Positions 22,504 through 31,588 of a DNA stretch of 64,000 nucleotides are shown here, piece by piece. Source of the stretch: Flammulina velutipes (taxonomy: Eukaryota; Basidiomycota; Agaricomycetes; Agaricales; Physalacriaceae); assembly GCA_011800155.1 (NCBI GenBank), contig CM022370.1, positions 496,001 to 560,000 of the forward strand. The letters are read 5' to 3'. Numbering within the stretch: position 1 is the stretch's first letter; the number at the start of each line of letters is the position of its first letter. Below the pieces are notes generated by a model. It searched no databases and was not told where the DNA came from. It was given only the letters and a program-made list of their open reading frames with translations. The position numbers and the translations under genes were made by a program.

Positions 22504-23690
22504 TTACTTCGCCAATAGGGCGCGGTAGATCGAAAGGGCGTCCGCCACACGTACTTGGGAACGAGTGACTCTCTCCATCACTCTCCTCTTCCTCAAGGGA
22601 GTAACACTGACGGTAGGTAATGCCTTGCAGTTCGACGAGCTGGCAGCTGGGTGAGCAGCAGGGGTAGGTTCGACGCCTTGATACCAGGTCGAGGTGCCAT
22701 AAACACCCATTGGTTGGCTAGAAAGCTCGGAGATCAGCTGAAGTCAAGTTGGCTAGGAATGAAACGTACTCATTGGCAGCGTCGCAGATCTCGAAAACAC
22801 CGGCGTCATAGTTAGCAGGCATATTCCAGTAGTATCCCATAATGTCGTAGATGTGCTGGCAGTAGGAGGTGGCCATAGAGCCGACGCAAGCGCGGAAGCA
22901 GAATTCGGTATCAGAAATGAACGACGTCCATTCGTGGTAATGCAAACCCGTTCCGAAGGAGTTGCCATATACGAGTCCACCAACTAGTACCGATTATGAG
23001 TACCCTATCACGATGAAAGACAGAGCGACTTACTAGGATTGCCATTACCATTGCCATTACCATCTACACCGTGAGGGTCTAGTTCGCCTCCGCTAGATGT
23101 GAGGGTTAAGTTGACTTCCGCGGATGATTACAGAAGAAACTTACGCATCGGCGGGAATGTTGATCTTGGTGAAGACGCCAACACCGGTTACTTGGACATA
23201 GTCAGTGGTCTTGACGAAGTGCACGCCTCGAAGGGTGCCATCAGGAATGAGACGAGTTCCACGACCCGACTTCGTGCACCAGGCGACTTCAATACGCTCG
23301 GTGTTTCCGATAGTGTCGACGGAAGGAGGAGCCCAGAGGCAGGAGTCCTCAGCAGAGCTACAATGTGTTAGTTGACGAGTGAATATGCTAGGTAAGGGAA
23401 ACGTACTTGACAAACGCGGTCTCCCATCGGGAAGAGGTGCTACTGCCAGAGCCACAGTTGTGCGTTCCAGTTTGACCGGCCTCTGACGTGTTGGGGAGGG
23501 AAGAGAGGTGGTACCCAGTATACCGCCTTTGGTTGATGCCGCTGGAGCAAGACCACAGTTGGATCTATACGCGTTTATTCAGAGAATGTCCGAAACGACA
23601 CTGGGTCCCGGACATACCTGATTTCCGTCGGCGAGATTGAGAATCAGATTCCGAGGGCTTGATGATGGTCGGTATCGAGACTCTTACCCA
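22504..23690 (-). pseudogene. Macrophage-activating-glycoprotein-like gene fragment
   Basis: Minus-strand exons give IQLWSCSSGINQRRYTGYHL, then SAEDSCLWAPPSVDTIGNTE, WCTKSGRGTRLIPDG, TTDYVQVTGVGVFTKINIPA, GGELDPHG and HEWTSFISDTEFCFRACVGS, which follow the order of this Agaricomycete secreted glycoprotein family. A complete member starts with a signal peptide and ends in a Ser/Thr-rich stalk. Both are missing here: the 5' side abuts a methylesterase fragment near 23690, and the 3' end turns into LRKRRVMERVTRSQVR before a stop at 22504. It is probably a truncated, non-functional copy, although splicing is otherwise clean. Confidence 0.75.
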
Positions 23691-24330
23691 GTTGGCATTT
23701 CGCAAAGTTTTGGTGTTTAGATGCCATTCTATCGTCTCTTCGGACTGTCAAACCCATCTGGACGGGCATTCAGTAGGCTATTCATGTGTGGTAGGGCGTC
23801 TATAGCAGAGCCTTATGACGAAAGTCAGTCAGTATCCAATTCAAAGGAGATTGTAGGGTACCTTCTACGACGTCTAGAATAACGACACCAGCGATCCGAT
23901 ATTTGGCGTCCAAAAGAAGAGGACACGAACGGACGACAACAGAGCCTCCCATACTATGGCCAATAAGCTGTAACATTGAATTAATTGTTTATATACTGCA
24001 GCAATATGTCTCACCATTAACGTGGGCGCCTTGGACGCGTCGCTAGAGACAGTCTTGATGAGTTCCGTAAAGTCTTGAACTAGCTCTTCAATAGAAAGAT
24101 CGCTGTCGTCTTTGTCGCCTAACGGAGTTGTCCTGCCTAAAGTACATTAGAGAAGGCAACCAGCGCAAAAGAAGAGACGCACCGTGTCTTCTGGCGTCGA
24201 TAGACAGTACGCGCTTTTCTCCCTGCGTCTCCATCACCATATCGGAAGCGAAGGAGTGCGCGCGTTCCATTTACGACGGCGTACCGACGCCAAGTTATCC
24301 GTAGTCCGTAGAATGTGCATGGCGCTGGAT
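23680..24330 (-). pseudogene. Protein phosphatase methylesterase 1 (PME-1/Ppe1) fragment
   Basis: Minus-strand pieces read EKRVLSIDARRHG joined to RTTPLGDKDDSDLSIEELVQ, then LIGHSMGGSVVVRSCPLLLD with the nucleophile Ser, VVILDVVEG, and EETIEWHLNTKTLRNANW. These are successive blocks of PME-1, which removes the methyl ester from the C-terminal Leu of PP2A. After RVSIPTIIKPSESDSQS the homology stops at about 23680, so the C-terminal third with the catalytic His is lost. Upstream of about 24330 the expected HHGAGYSG block is not readable. An internal gene piece, on the same strand as and touching the glycoprotein piece. Confidence 0.75.
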
Positions 24331-25066
24331 CACCCTTCACGTCTTCCTCAGACTATGTCGCGACCTTGTAACGAGCCAAAGGTAGAATGAAGGCGATGAA
24401 ATGGCAGCGGCGAGGACATACCATGATCATGCCCGTACGAGTCGACTATCCTACTCATCGGTCCTTGTCCGCAGTTTGCGCTCAACGTGGACGTTCGACC
24501 CGCGGAACGGACAACGACCTTGGACCAAGCCAGCATCGGGATCGTAGTCTGCAGTCGTTGATGGTTGAGAGAGACCGTACCTAATCGCATCGTGGCCAAG
24601 ACGCGTACCATATGAGCAGATAGCGCACCTTTCTACCCTCTTCTCCCTCTGTATACTCGACCCTTGCCGTACTGGGTGACGCTACAGTAGATATCTGCCA
24701 CCGCGAGGACCGACTCGACCATCGTTGAACACTGCGGGGCCTTCCTAGACTTTGAAGACATGAGTGAACCGGATTACGAAACCCACAGACAGATGATTTG
24801 ACGCCTACCGTCAAACACGTTTGAACATGAGCAACTTACATATTCCGTCACGTGCGGCATCCAATCTCCACGCAACTGTGGCGTGTGGCGCTAAGATATC
24901 CAACAATGGCTCGTTGTGGAATGCGATTTGTCTGAATTAGCATTCACGCCCGACTTGTTTGCGTCGTCGATTGGGCATCAGTGACTGACATAAGTGTCAA
25001 ATAACCTTAAAGCTATCTCATTCGTAACCACCACCTACTTGAATCGTTATAAACAAATCAAACAAG
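24331..25066. other. Spacer between gene fragments
   Basis: The minus strand may contain further decayed 5' parts of the methylesterase, but no conserved block could be read. Nothing else is recognised. Confidence 0.35.
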
Positions 25067-25361
25067 ATGCCGCCGTATACCTTGGAAGGACTCGCGGGTC
25101 CTAAACGATCTGATCGTCGAGCTGGTAGGCGTTCAAGACGCTACCACCCTTACCCAGCCCGGGCGCGAAACACGGTAAATAAATCCTATGGAATTATTTT
25201 ATCGTTCTCTGATCAACAGCATGAAGTATTGTAACAGGTCTATGGGGCCCTTCTTGAAAGCACGAAGGCGGCGCACTGAGGAAAGAAATACGCCGCGCGT
25301 GTTTGAGGACGAAGACACAATGGTAGTTGAGGACGAAGACGCAATGGTAGTTGACGACTAG
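25067..25361 (+). CDS. Small basic/acidic hypothetical protein
   Basis: ATG at 25067 gives MPPYTLEGLAGPKRSDRRAG followed by an Arg-rich part. After a putative intron (25175 to about 25216, AAG acceptor) it continues RSMGPFLKARRRRTEERNTP and two EDEDxMVVxD units, ending at TAG 25361. The acidic units come from a 24-bp tandem duplication (25305-25352). The model is weak: the acceptor is not the usual YAG. The base-rich then acid-rich layout is real in the sequence, but function is unknown, and the ORF sits among gene fragments. Confidence 0.3.
25305..25352 (+). repeat. 24-bp tandem duplication
   Basis: Two copies of a 24-bp unit beginning GAGGACGAAGAC, differing at one base (A/G). In frame it codes EDEDTMVV then EDEDAMVV. 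Confidence 0.9.
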
Positions 25362-25554
25362 GGGAAAAGGTACGTCCCTTTGCCTACATCCGTTGTATTT
25401 GCTACATAGGCCCTTTAGTGTACAGACATTATTTGTAGAATGCAAGCAAACAACCCTTGCCGTTAGATTCGCATCGCCGCCTCGAACAGCCATCCCAGAG
25501 CACAATCCTCTCTGTCCTCCAATAAACTTCAAATGCGCCTTCAGTATACCTGTA

Positions 25555-26605
25555 ATACTGCCATCATGCTCTGGTATCCGTGTGAAGGACCGGAATACTT
25601 CGCCCAGTGTCACGTCCGGTGATTCTCTGAACCAGAGGTGCATTCCAAAGGCACGCTTCATTCTCGCCGGCCAGTATGTTGTCTGTTCGGCGTATGAACT
25701 TGTCGATGTGGGCGTCCAACTTGTCGATGTGGGCGTCCAACTTGTCGATGTGGGCGTCCACTTTGTTGTTCATCCATATTTCAATCTGCACCTTGACATT
25801 GTCCCGGAAATCAAAGTCACCACCCCATTGGGAAACAAGAGTAGCGAGTTTCATACAGCCAGCGGTCCATAGCCGCTTCGCGCGCGCGATCAAACTGATT
25901 TCCGATGAAGAGTAGCCATATCCGTTCGGTGGGCGAGAGTCCAGGAGCGCGTAAACTTGCGTTGACTAAAGGTTGTCTGATGAGGCGGTAAACGAGCCCA
26001 AATGTGCAATCTTTCCACCAGGCCCCCAGCCAATGCGAAAGGTTCTTCCAAAGGCCAAGCCAGCATCCATCGACGCATTGTCATACCCTTTGAAGGACGA
26101 TGAGGCATTGGCAACACGGGCGTATTTCTTTGACGGTCGGTATGAGGGTGGTTCTATGTCATGTGCAAAAGACGCCCGCTAATACAAGGTTTGAATCGAG
26201 ATCTAAAGAACAAAAAATGGAGTGAACGCGCCACACTCCCCCATCTGAGTCGCGACTATGTTTGCGATTTAAATTAGGGAGTAGAACACGTAGGGTACAC
26301 TTTTCTTGGCTGTTCATCATCGCGCGAGCGTTGTCTGCCTCTTCTGGCATTCGAAAGAGCAATGTTTGCATCAATCGTAGTCTCTGGGTGTCCATTCGTG
26401 GTTGGAGGCTGGCATCCATGCTTGGGACATCGTAGTCGCCGTCGTCGTCCTCGACTAACGCAGTCTTACTTCGATGTGGCAGTAATTCGTCCTCTTGCAT
26501 ATCAGAGTCAATATGATTATCCGTGTATTCGAAAAACGTAACTCTATCATCAGGGACGACTAGGACACGAACTTGAACTGCACAAGTTACGAAAATTGGT
26601 GACAA
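25555..26605 (-). pseudogene. Nup98-Nup96 nucleoporin fragment (Nup96/Nup145C part)
   Basis: Successive minus-strand blocks match the region after the Nup98 autoproteolysis site. An acidic VEDDDGDYDV stretch is followed by RLRLMQTLLFRMPEEA, then MDAGLAFGRTFRIGWGPGGK (about 26010-26075). After that come KRLWTAGCMKLATLVSQWGG, the VDAHIDK segment and KRAFGMHLWFRESPDVTLGE. Nup96 is a core Y-complex scaffold protein of the nuclear pore. Here the frame changes inside GGCGAGAATGAAG (about 25665) with no intron possible. The AHIDKLD unit is also triplicated and the FG-rich Nup98 half is absent. A decayed partial copy; the working gene must be elsewhere. Confidence 0.78.
25699..25760 (-). repeat. 21-bp unit repeated three times
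   Basis: Plus-strand unit CTTGTCGATGTGGGCGTCCAA occurs at 25699-25719 and 25720-25740, and again at 25741-25760 without its last base. On the minus strand it codes three copies of DAHIDKL within the nucleoporin fragment. Confidence 0.95.
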
Positions 26606-27918
26606 AGGAGGCCAAATCGACGCACTTTCAAACTTGTTCTGTCAACTCGCGGGCCGTCCCAATATCATATTGTATGCATTAAGGCTTCTGGGAGCGGCAA
26701 CGATGAGGTCCCCTGGAGATTCCGAGGTGAGCTTTCTTCTCTGCATGGGTCATGGAAGCGAGAATAGTTGGATGAAGCTCCAGACGAAGAGGCATACGTA
26801 CACGTCGATGATACCTGGTAGGACGCCACATTCGAGCTCGAAGATACCACGTCCAATAGTGTACTGTGTGCAAGGCATTGGCGGACGAATTCAATCGAAC
26901 GTGTATAGAGAACATACCTATATCATCTGACTTGATAAACAGTACACCATGCTCTATGATTGTCGGTTATGGAGTCCAATCATAACAGATGCTTGAACTG
27001 TCGGTCAGTCGATTGTTGACTAGCGATACACCGATACCTGCAAGTGCGATATTGAGAATATCAGCAGAAATACTGGCATTTTGACGCATTGTTTCTGCCC
27101 GTGCTAACCGTAAAGTCAGATAGATTGGTTCGAGGTGTCGAGAGGCGGGATGACGAATAATAACTCAGGGAAAAATTCGAACATTCCTGTAGTGATGTGT
27201 TTACTCACTAACCTTCACCTCAATACACATTCTATTGCTCTTGCGCTATCCTGGAGGCTTGCGCCATCACAGTACAGAGCGAAGTTATCTACGCAATGCG
27301 AGTTATTGTGTAAAGAAATCGGAAATGGATACGCACCACCCATAGAGAAATGAAGTGTTATGCTATCGCACCGAATGCACAATCGTCCAAGTCGGTATGC
27401 CGACTACCCATCCGTACAGGATGGAGTTGGACGATTTGCGTGAGGTTATTCAACTGTGTATCTATGAGGATGGTTGGATGGTGTTAGTTGAGTCTGAATG
27501 TAATGCTGAAGGGATCACATACTATGTGGGACTAGGGAATCCAGGATTGTTTGTTCTGATAATCCGTTTGAATTAGGAGTATTAGAAATGATACTGGAAT
27601 AATAGGGGGTTTCTGTCACCTACCATCATCATCAACCATGAATCAGAACAGCGCCACCATCCACGCAGACTTTGAAGACTACCCGGACCGCCCTACGACT
27701 CTTTTTATCGGGAATGACCCAGTACATCCATTTACCTCCGCTGCTTAGACGTTGCTAAATGGTCAACAAAGGGGTCAAACACAATGCAAACACCACACCA
27801 GATCGAGAGCGGGGAAGAGATCATACACCAGGAAAAGACAGGGGGCGAGACACAAGCAGAGACCAAGAAAGAGTGATTTATACAAGTTACAAAAAAGAAA
27901 TATGTCCGTTGCGCTACG
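26606..27918. other. Region of short, unrecognised open frames
   Basis: Minus-strand text at about 26660-26930 and plus-strand frames at 27135-27353 and 27421-27576 are open but match nothing I know and have no splice support. A plus-strand mini-ORF follows at about 27638. It is probably non-coding or strongly decayed sequence in the island. Confidence 0.35.
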
Positions 27919-30466
27919 TTAATGCGATTCTAGAAAAATGCTTGCTAACGACTCGCTCTTTTGGACACCTCGCGAAACCGCTCGTGTCTGCTTGAGAAGA
28001 CCCTTCCAATCCGTAGACTTCCTCAGTTTCGCTTTCCCATTCCTGCACTCCAACAGACGGCGCTGGTAGAATCGTTCGCAATCCTTTGACCAGAAACCAA
28101 TCTCCATGGCGGCGTGAGCAAACGTCGATGGCCTGGGCCACCACGACATATGTGCTCTCTGCGGATCATTGTTATCTTGTTGCCCTATACAAATCGGTTG
28201 TCAGCTAGGAGCTACAAAGGAACTGCATATTCTCACCAGTCTCAACGTAATACACGCCACAGATCAAGTCGATCTCGTCGGGTGTCAAGTCGTCGTCCCA
28301 GTAACCTATTGTTTGCGACGGTGCTTGAAAACATCTACCGTCTTTCTCGACATTGCAAGATGGGCCATATATAACGTCTTCCGGTCTCACGATTTCTCGT
28401 GCAATCCGGCCGATGATACCACCGGCTAGGATAGCTGCCCGACCTTTGGGACCACGTAGAAAATCATCACGCAAGCTCTCGTATGCTTGGAAGTCAACGG
28501 CGTCAGGAGTGTAATTTTGGGGGCGGAAGCCAAGGCCATGCTTAATACTCGGTTGGGAATACAACGATTGGGTACTGCCATGCCAGAAAGTGTTGAAAGG
28601 TATTCCATGAGAGATGAGCTGAAGAGCAACATCTTCTAAACGAGGACCCCATTGACAACGTATGATTTGAAGAACCGTAGCTGCACTGCTGACAGCTAGT
28701 TCAATATCTGTGTCGTAGCCTTTCAAGGTGTTGGCGAGCCTGAACAAGTAGAACTTAGTCCCATCGAGACTGAGACTGCGAATTCGGAAGTTCCAGAATG
28801 AAGTATCGTTGATATCTGATTCATAGTCCTGGAGATCATGACAACTCGAGGGAATTGACGATGTGGTGCTGGCAGAAAAGAGGAAACCAAAAAAGCGAGA
28901 TAAACATGTTTGTGTTGCGAGAGATATATCAGGCTCGGAATACAATCCCGAGTCCAACCAACACCCATTTCCCAACAACTTCCTGACCATATCCCACGCG
29001 ATTTCGTTGGTTGGAGACGTGTCATCGGCTCCGTCGATGAATCCATACCGATCATACGCGATCTGGCTCATGGTGGTTGATAGCTCAAGAGGATAGTCGT
29101 GTTGGTCGTGTGAATGCTGTCGGGCTAGATCTGTGGCAGTAGAAAAATTGCTGGTGATTGGGAGAGGATTATCTGGGAGCAAGGTGGTAGGAGGTCCTTC
29201 GTCTCTAACATCGCTGGAAATCTCTTCGTCGCTGAAGTCATTGTACAAATCATCCAAATCATCAGGATCAAACTCTGTGCAGATGTCCCAACAGTTGCTC
29301 CACGAGTCGTAAATTTTCTGCTTGGTGCCATACGTGGCCCATATATCCTCGTAAGTTCTTCGGCCGGCCATGCGACGTACTCGAATGCCATCCTCCTTCT
29401 CCCACTTCCAAATAACTGCGCCCCTCTTTCCAGGACACAGTCCGCGTTCCGCATGTTTCTCTTTCGCCTTTCGCACCTTCCTTTCCTCTGAAGTCTCGGC
29501 CTTCTCCCGTTTAGCGTTGTGAGCGTCTCGTCGCTGGAAGAACTCGCTCCAAGTCTCTACTGGAGGTTGAGTGATTGTCGACATTGTTGTGGGGAGAACC
29601 ATAGGTGGGTTGGATGTTGCTGGCTGAGAGTTTGATGTTGAGCCAGAAGCTGGCCGAGACATCTCTCGTAGATTGGCCACAGCTTTGAGTGAGGGAATCC
29701 ATTCCAGTTGGGAATAACGAGCAGAGAGTGGGAGCTCCAGATTGTCAATGTCTCCCCAGGAAATGTATATAGGCATATTTCCGTGGGACACCAGGGAGAT
29801 GAGGTCAAGGGGCCAGTCTTTTGCATCTATGATTCCACCAACACGCCGTAGGTGTGGATCCCCAACATCAGAGGCTTCCAGCTCTGCCAGCCATTCAGGA
29901 TGAATACCGGTCAACTCCACCAGCTTCTCTCGCCATTCATACCAATCAACCGCCTGCACCTTCACCTGCATGCACATGAATGCGAAAGACATGCAACCCA
30001 TAAGAGGAAGAAAGGCATCGCGCGAACGGGCAGCCACTTCTTGCATGGTACGTCGACTTCCCTTCTTAGTGGAGTATCCGTATCGAGTGGGCCATGCCCA
30101 AAGGCGGAAAGTTGAAGAGAGGGACGAAGGTGCAGCCAGCTCTAACATCTTTAGGACCACTAGACGCAGAGTGTGTTCCAGGGCCATCCATTCTTCCACG
30201 AGACCAGAACTGAGGCACCATCCATCTCGCCCAGCACGTTCCAGTGGAAATCGATTATTAGCGACGTTCAGTCTACCAAAAATAGGTCCGTGGAATGAAT
30301 GATATAGAGGGACAAACAACAAGAATGGCATTATAGGACGAATCCAATTGAGATCCCGTAGGAAGGCTAGCTGGCCGATATGGTCCGGATTATCGTAATG
30401 TTCGACAGGGAGTTTGGAAGGGATATTGTCGCGGATGACAGAAAACACTTTGCCATCGGCCACCAT
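27919..30466 (-). CDS. Large Agaricomycete-specific hypothetical protein
   Basis: One long exon of about 750 codons, then an intron (about 28185-28236), joins YYVETGQ to a second exon with MSWWPRPSTFAHAAMEIGFW and ERFYQRRLLECRNGK. The final part (SWWPRP..F....E.GFWS.DCE.FYQ.RL....NGKA.L..S..WK..LK) resembles the C-terminus of a large, repeatedly duplicated protein family in mushroom genomes (from memory). The middle is Lys/Glu- and Asp-rich. The N-terminus has several Trp-rich hydrophobic stretches. The frame opens with a TTG at 30508 right after a stop, so the first ATG at 30466 is used. No enzymatic motif was recognised. The frame is fully intact, unlike its left-hand neighbours. Confidence 0.75.
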
Positions 30467-30716
30467 GTGGGGACCTTCGAAGGACGTTATTGTTAGCGCT
30501 GGCCTCAAGTAGGATGACTACGATAATTAGCAACGATAAACCATGTCGAAGAGATTTGAACGGACCATGACATGCAAAATGGCTGGAGAGATGAGATGGT
30601 CCCTCAACGATTTATAGAACAAATGTATGCAACCACTGTCGAGGAATGCAGTACAAGGGTTTACTCCTCGTAGCAATCAAGTTTGAGCGTAGAGGACAAT
30701 CGGGTAGTATGGGAGG

Positions 30717-30861
30717 ACTAGGAATCTGCCACTGACAAGGGTTCACCTCTCGCAGTGGCTAATTCTAGACGACTGTAGGAAATGTAGGACGAAAGGGTAG
30801 GGTTGAGAACTAGGAATCTGCCACTGACAAGGGTTCACCTCTCGCAGTGGTTGATTCTAGA
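30717..30861 (+). repeat. Pair of 53-bp direct repeats, each with a CCACTG..CAGTGG hairpin
   Basis: Copies at 30717-30769 and 30809-30861 differ at two bases. Inside each, CCACTG and CAGTGG (for example 30729-30734 and 30753-30758) are inverted around an 18-nt loop. The spacing of copies is 92 bp. Confidence 0.93.
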
Positions 30862-31494
30862 TGAGTGCGTGTTACGGAGGACAGAAAACGTAATAGTGGC
30901 GGCGTGGGAAACTTTCCTGTTTGCACGAGATTGGCAACAACACGTGTTGTTGGCTTGCCTTTGCTCCCCGACCACTGCTCAGTGTGAATCACTGGGTAGA
31001 GGATTCGGGTAGTTGTACGGTTGGCCACTACTGTTGAATGTGAACGTTCTGCAGTATTACCGCCTCACGTCGAACTGTCCGATCGCGATATCTCGATCAT
31101 ATGCTTGGTTACAACGTGACGGTGTATCTTCGCCTCCTGTGTGGGCTGGTTGAGGAAAGAGACGGCGATGAAGGGAAATGTCTGGTCTTGCTCTGTTCTG
31201 TGAATAGTACGTTGCTTGGCACAGCCTGACAGCAAACTCTCACCTCCTGCGTAGCCTATCAGTTGGGGAAGACAAGACATATATGATGAGAGCCCCGTTC
31301 AACAAGGTACGTGCGCCGCTATGTGGTCTGTAATTTTTAATTCACACTTCATGACCAGATGCCAATATCGTACATTGCTGGCGAAAGGATCTCTAAGTAC
31401 GCCTGGCTGTTTGCCTGTTACCAATAATTATCCCCTTTTCGACTTCCACATTACTTCGCTGCCACCACTGCACCTGATGATGTCACTGCTCAGC

Positions 31495-31520
31495 GATAAG
31501 ACAGTGCAGAGTGTCTTATC
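31495..31520. repeat. Perfect 9-bp inverted repeat
   Basis: GATAAGACA (31495-31503) and TGTCTTATC (31512-31520) form a perfect stem around an 8-nt loop, 69 bp upstream of the TET/JBP-like start codon. It could be a binding site (it contains GATAAG on both strands) or a hairpin. Confidence 0.85.
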
Positions 31521-31588
31521 CCAATTCACTTGCATCATATTATGTCAGCGCTGCTTTGAGCATTTTTGCATGTTTCTGCTCTCCTCTC

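Larger units (their letters stand above)
30467..31588. other. Divergent promoter region between two island genes
   Basis: No coding pattern. It holds the 53-bp direct repeats (30717-30861) and a 9-bp-stem palindrome (31495-31520), listed separately, and is the only upstream region for both flanking genes. Confidence 0.5.

Noticed and set aside
22504..24330. A single functional chimeric gene from PME-1 and glycoprotein pieces
   Set aside because: The two homologies overlap in different frames at the junction, and both lack essential ends, so a working fusion is unlikely without transcript evidence.
25194..25661. 155-residue open frame on the minus strand as a stand-alone gene
   Set aside because: Only its first 35 residues match Nup96; the rest is readthrough of non-coding sequence and the 24-bp repeats on the other strand. 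It has been included as part of the nucleoporin relic.
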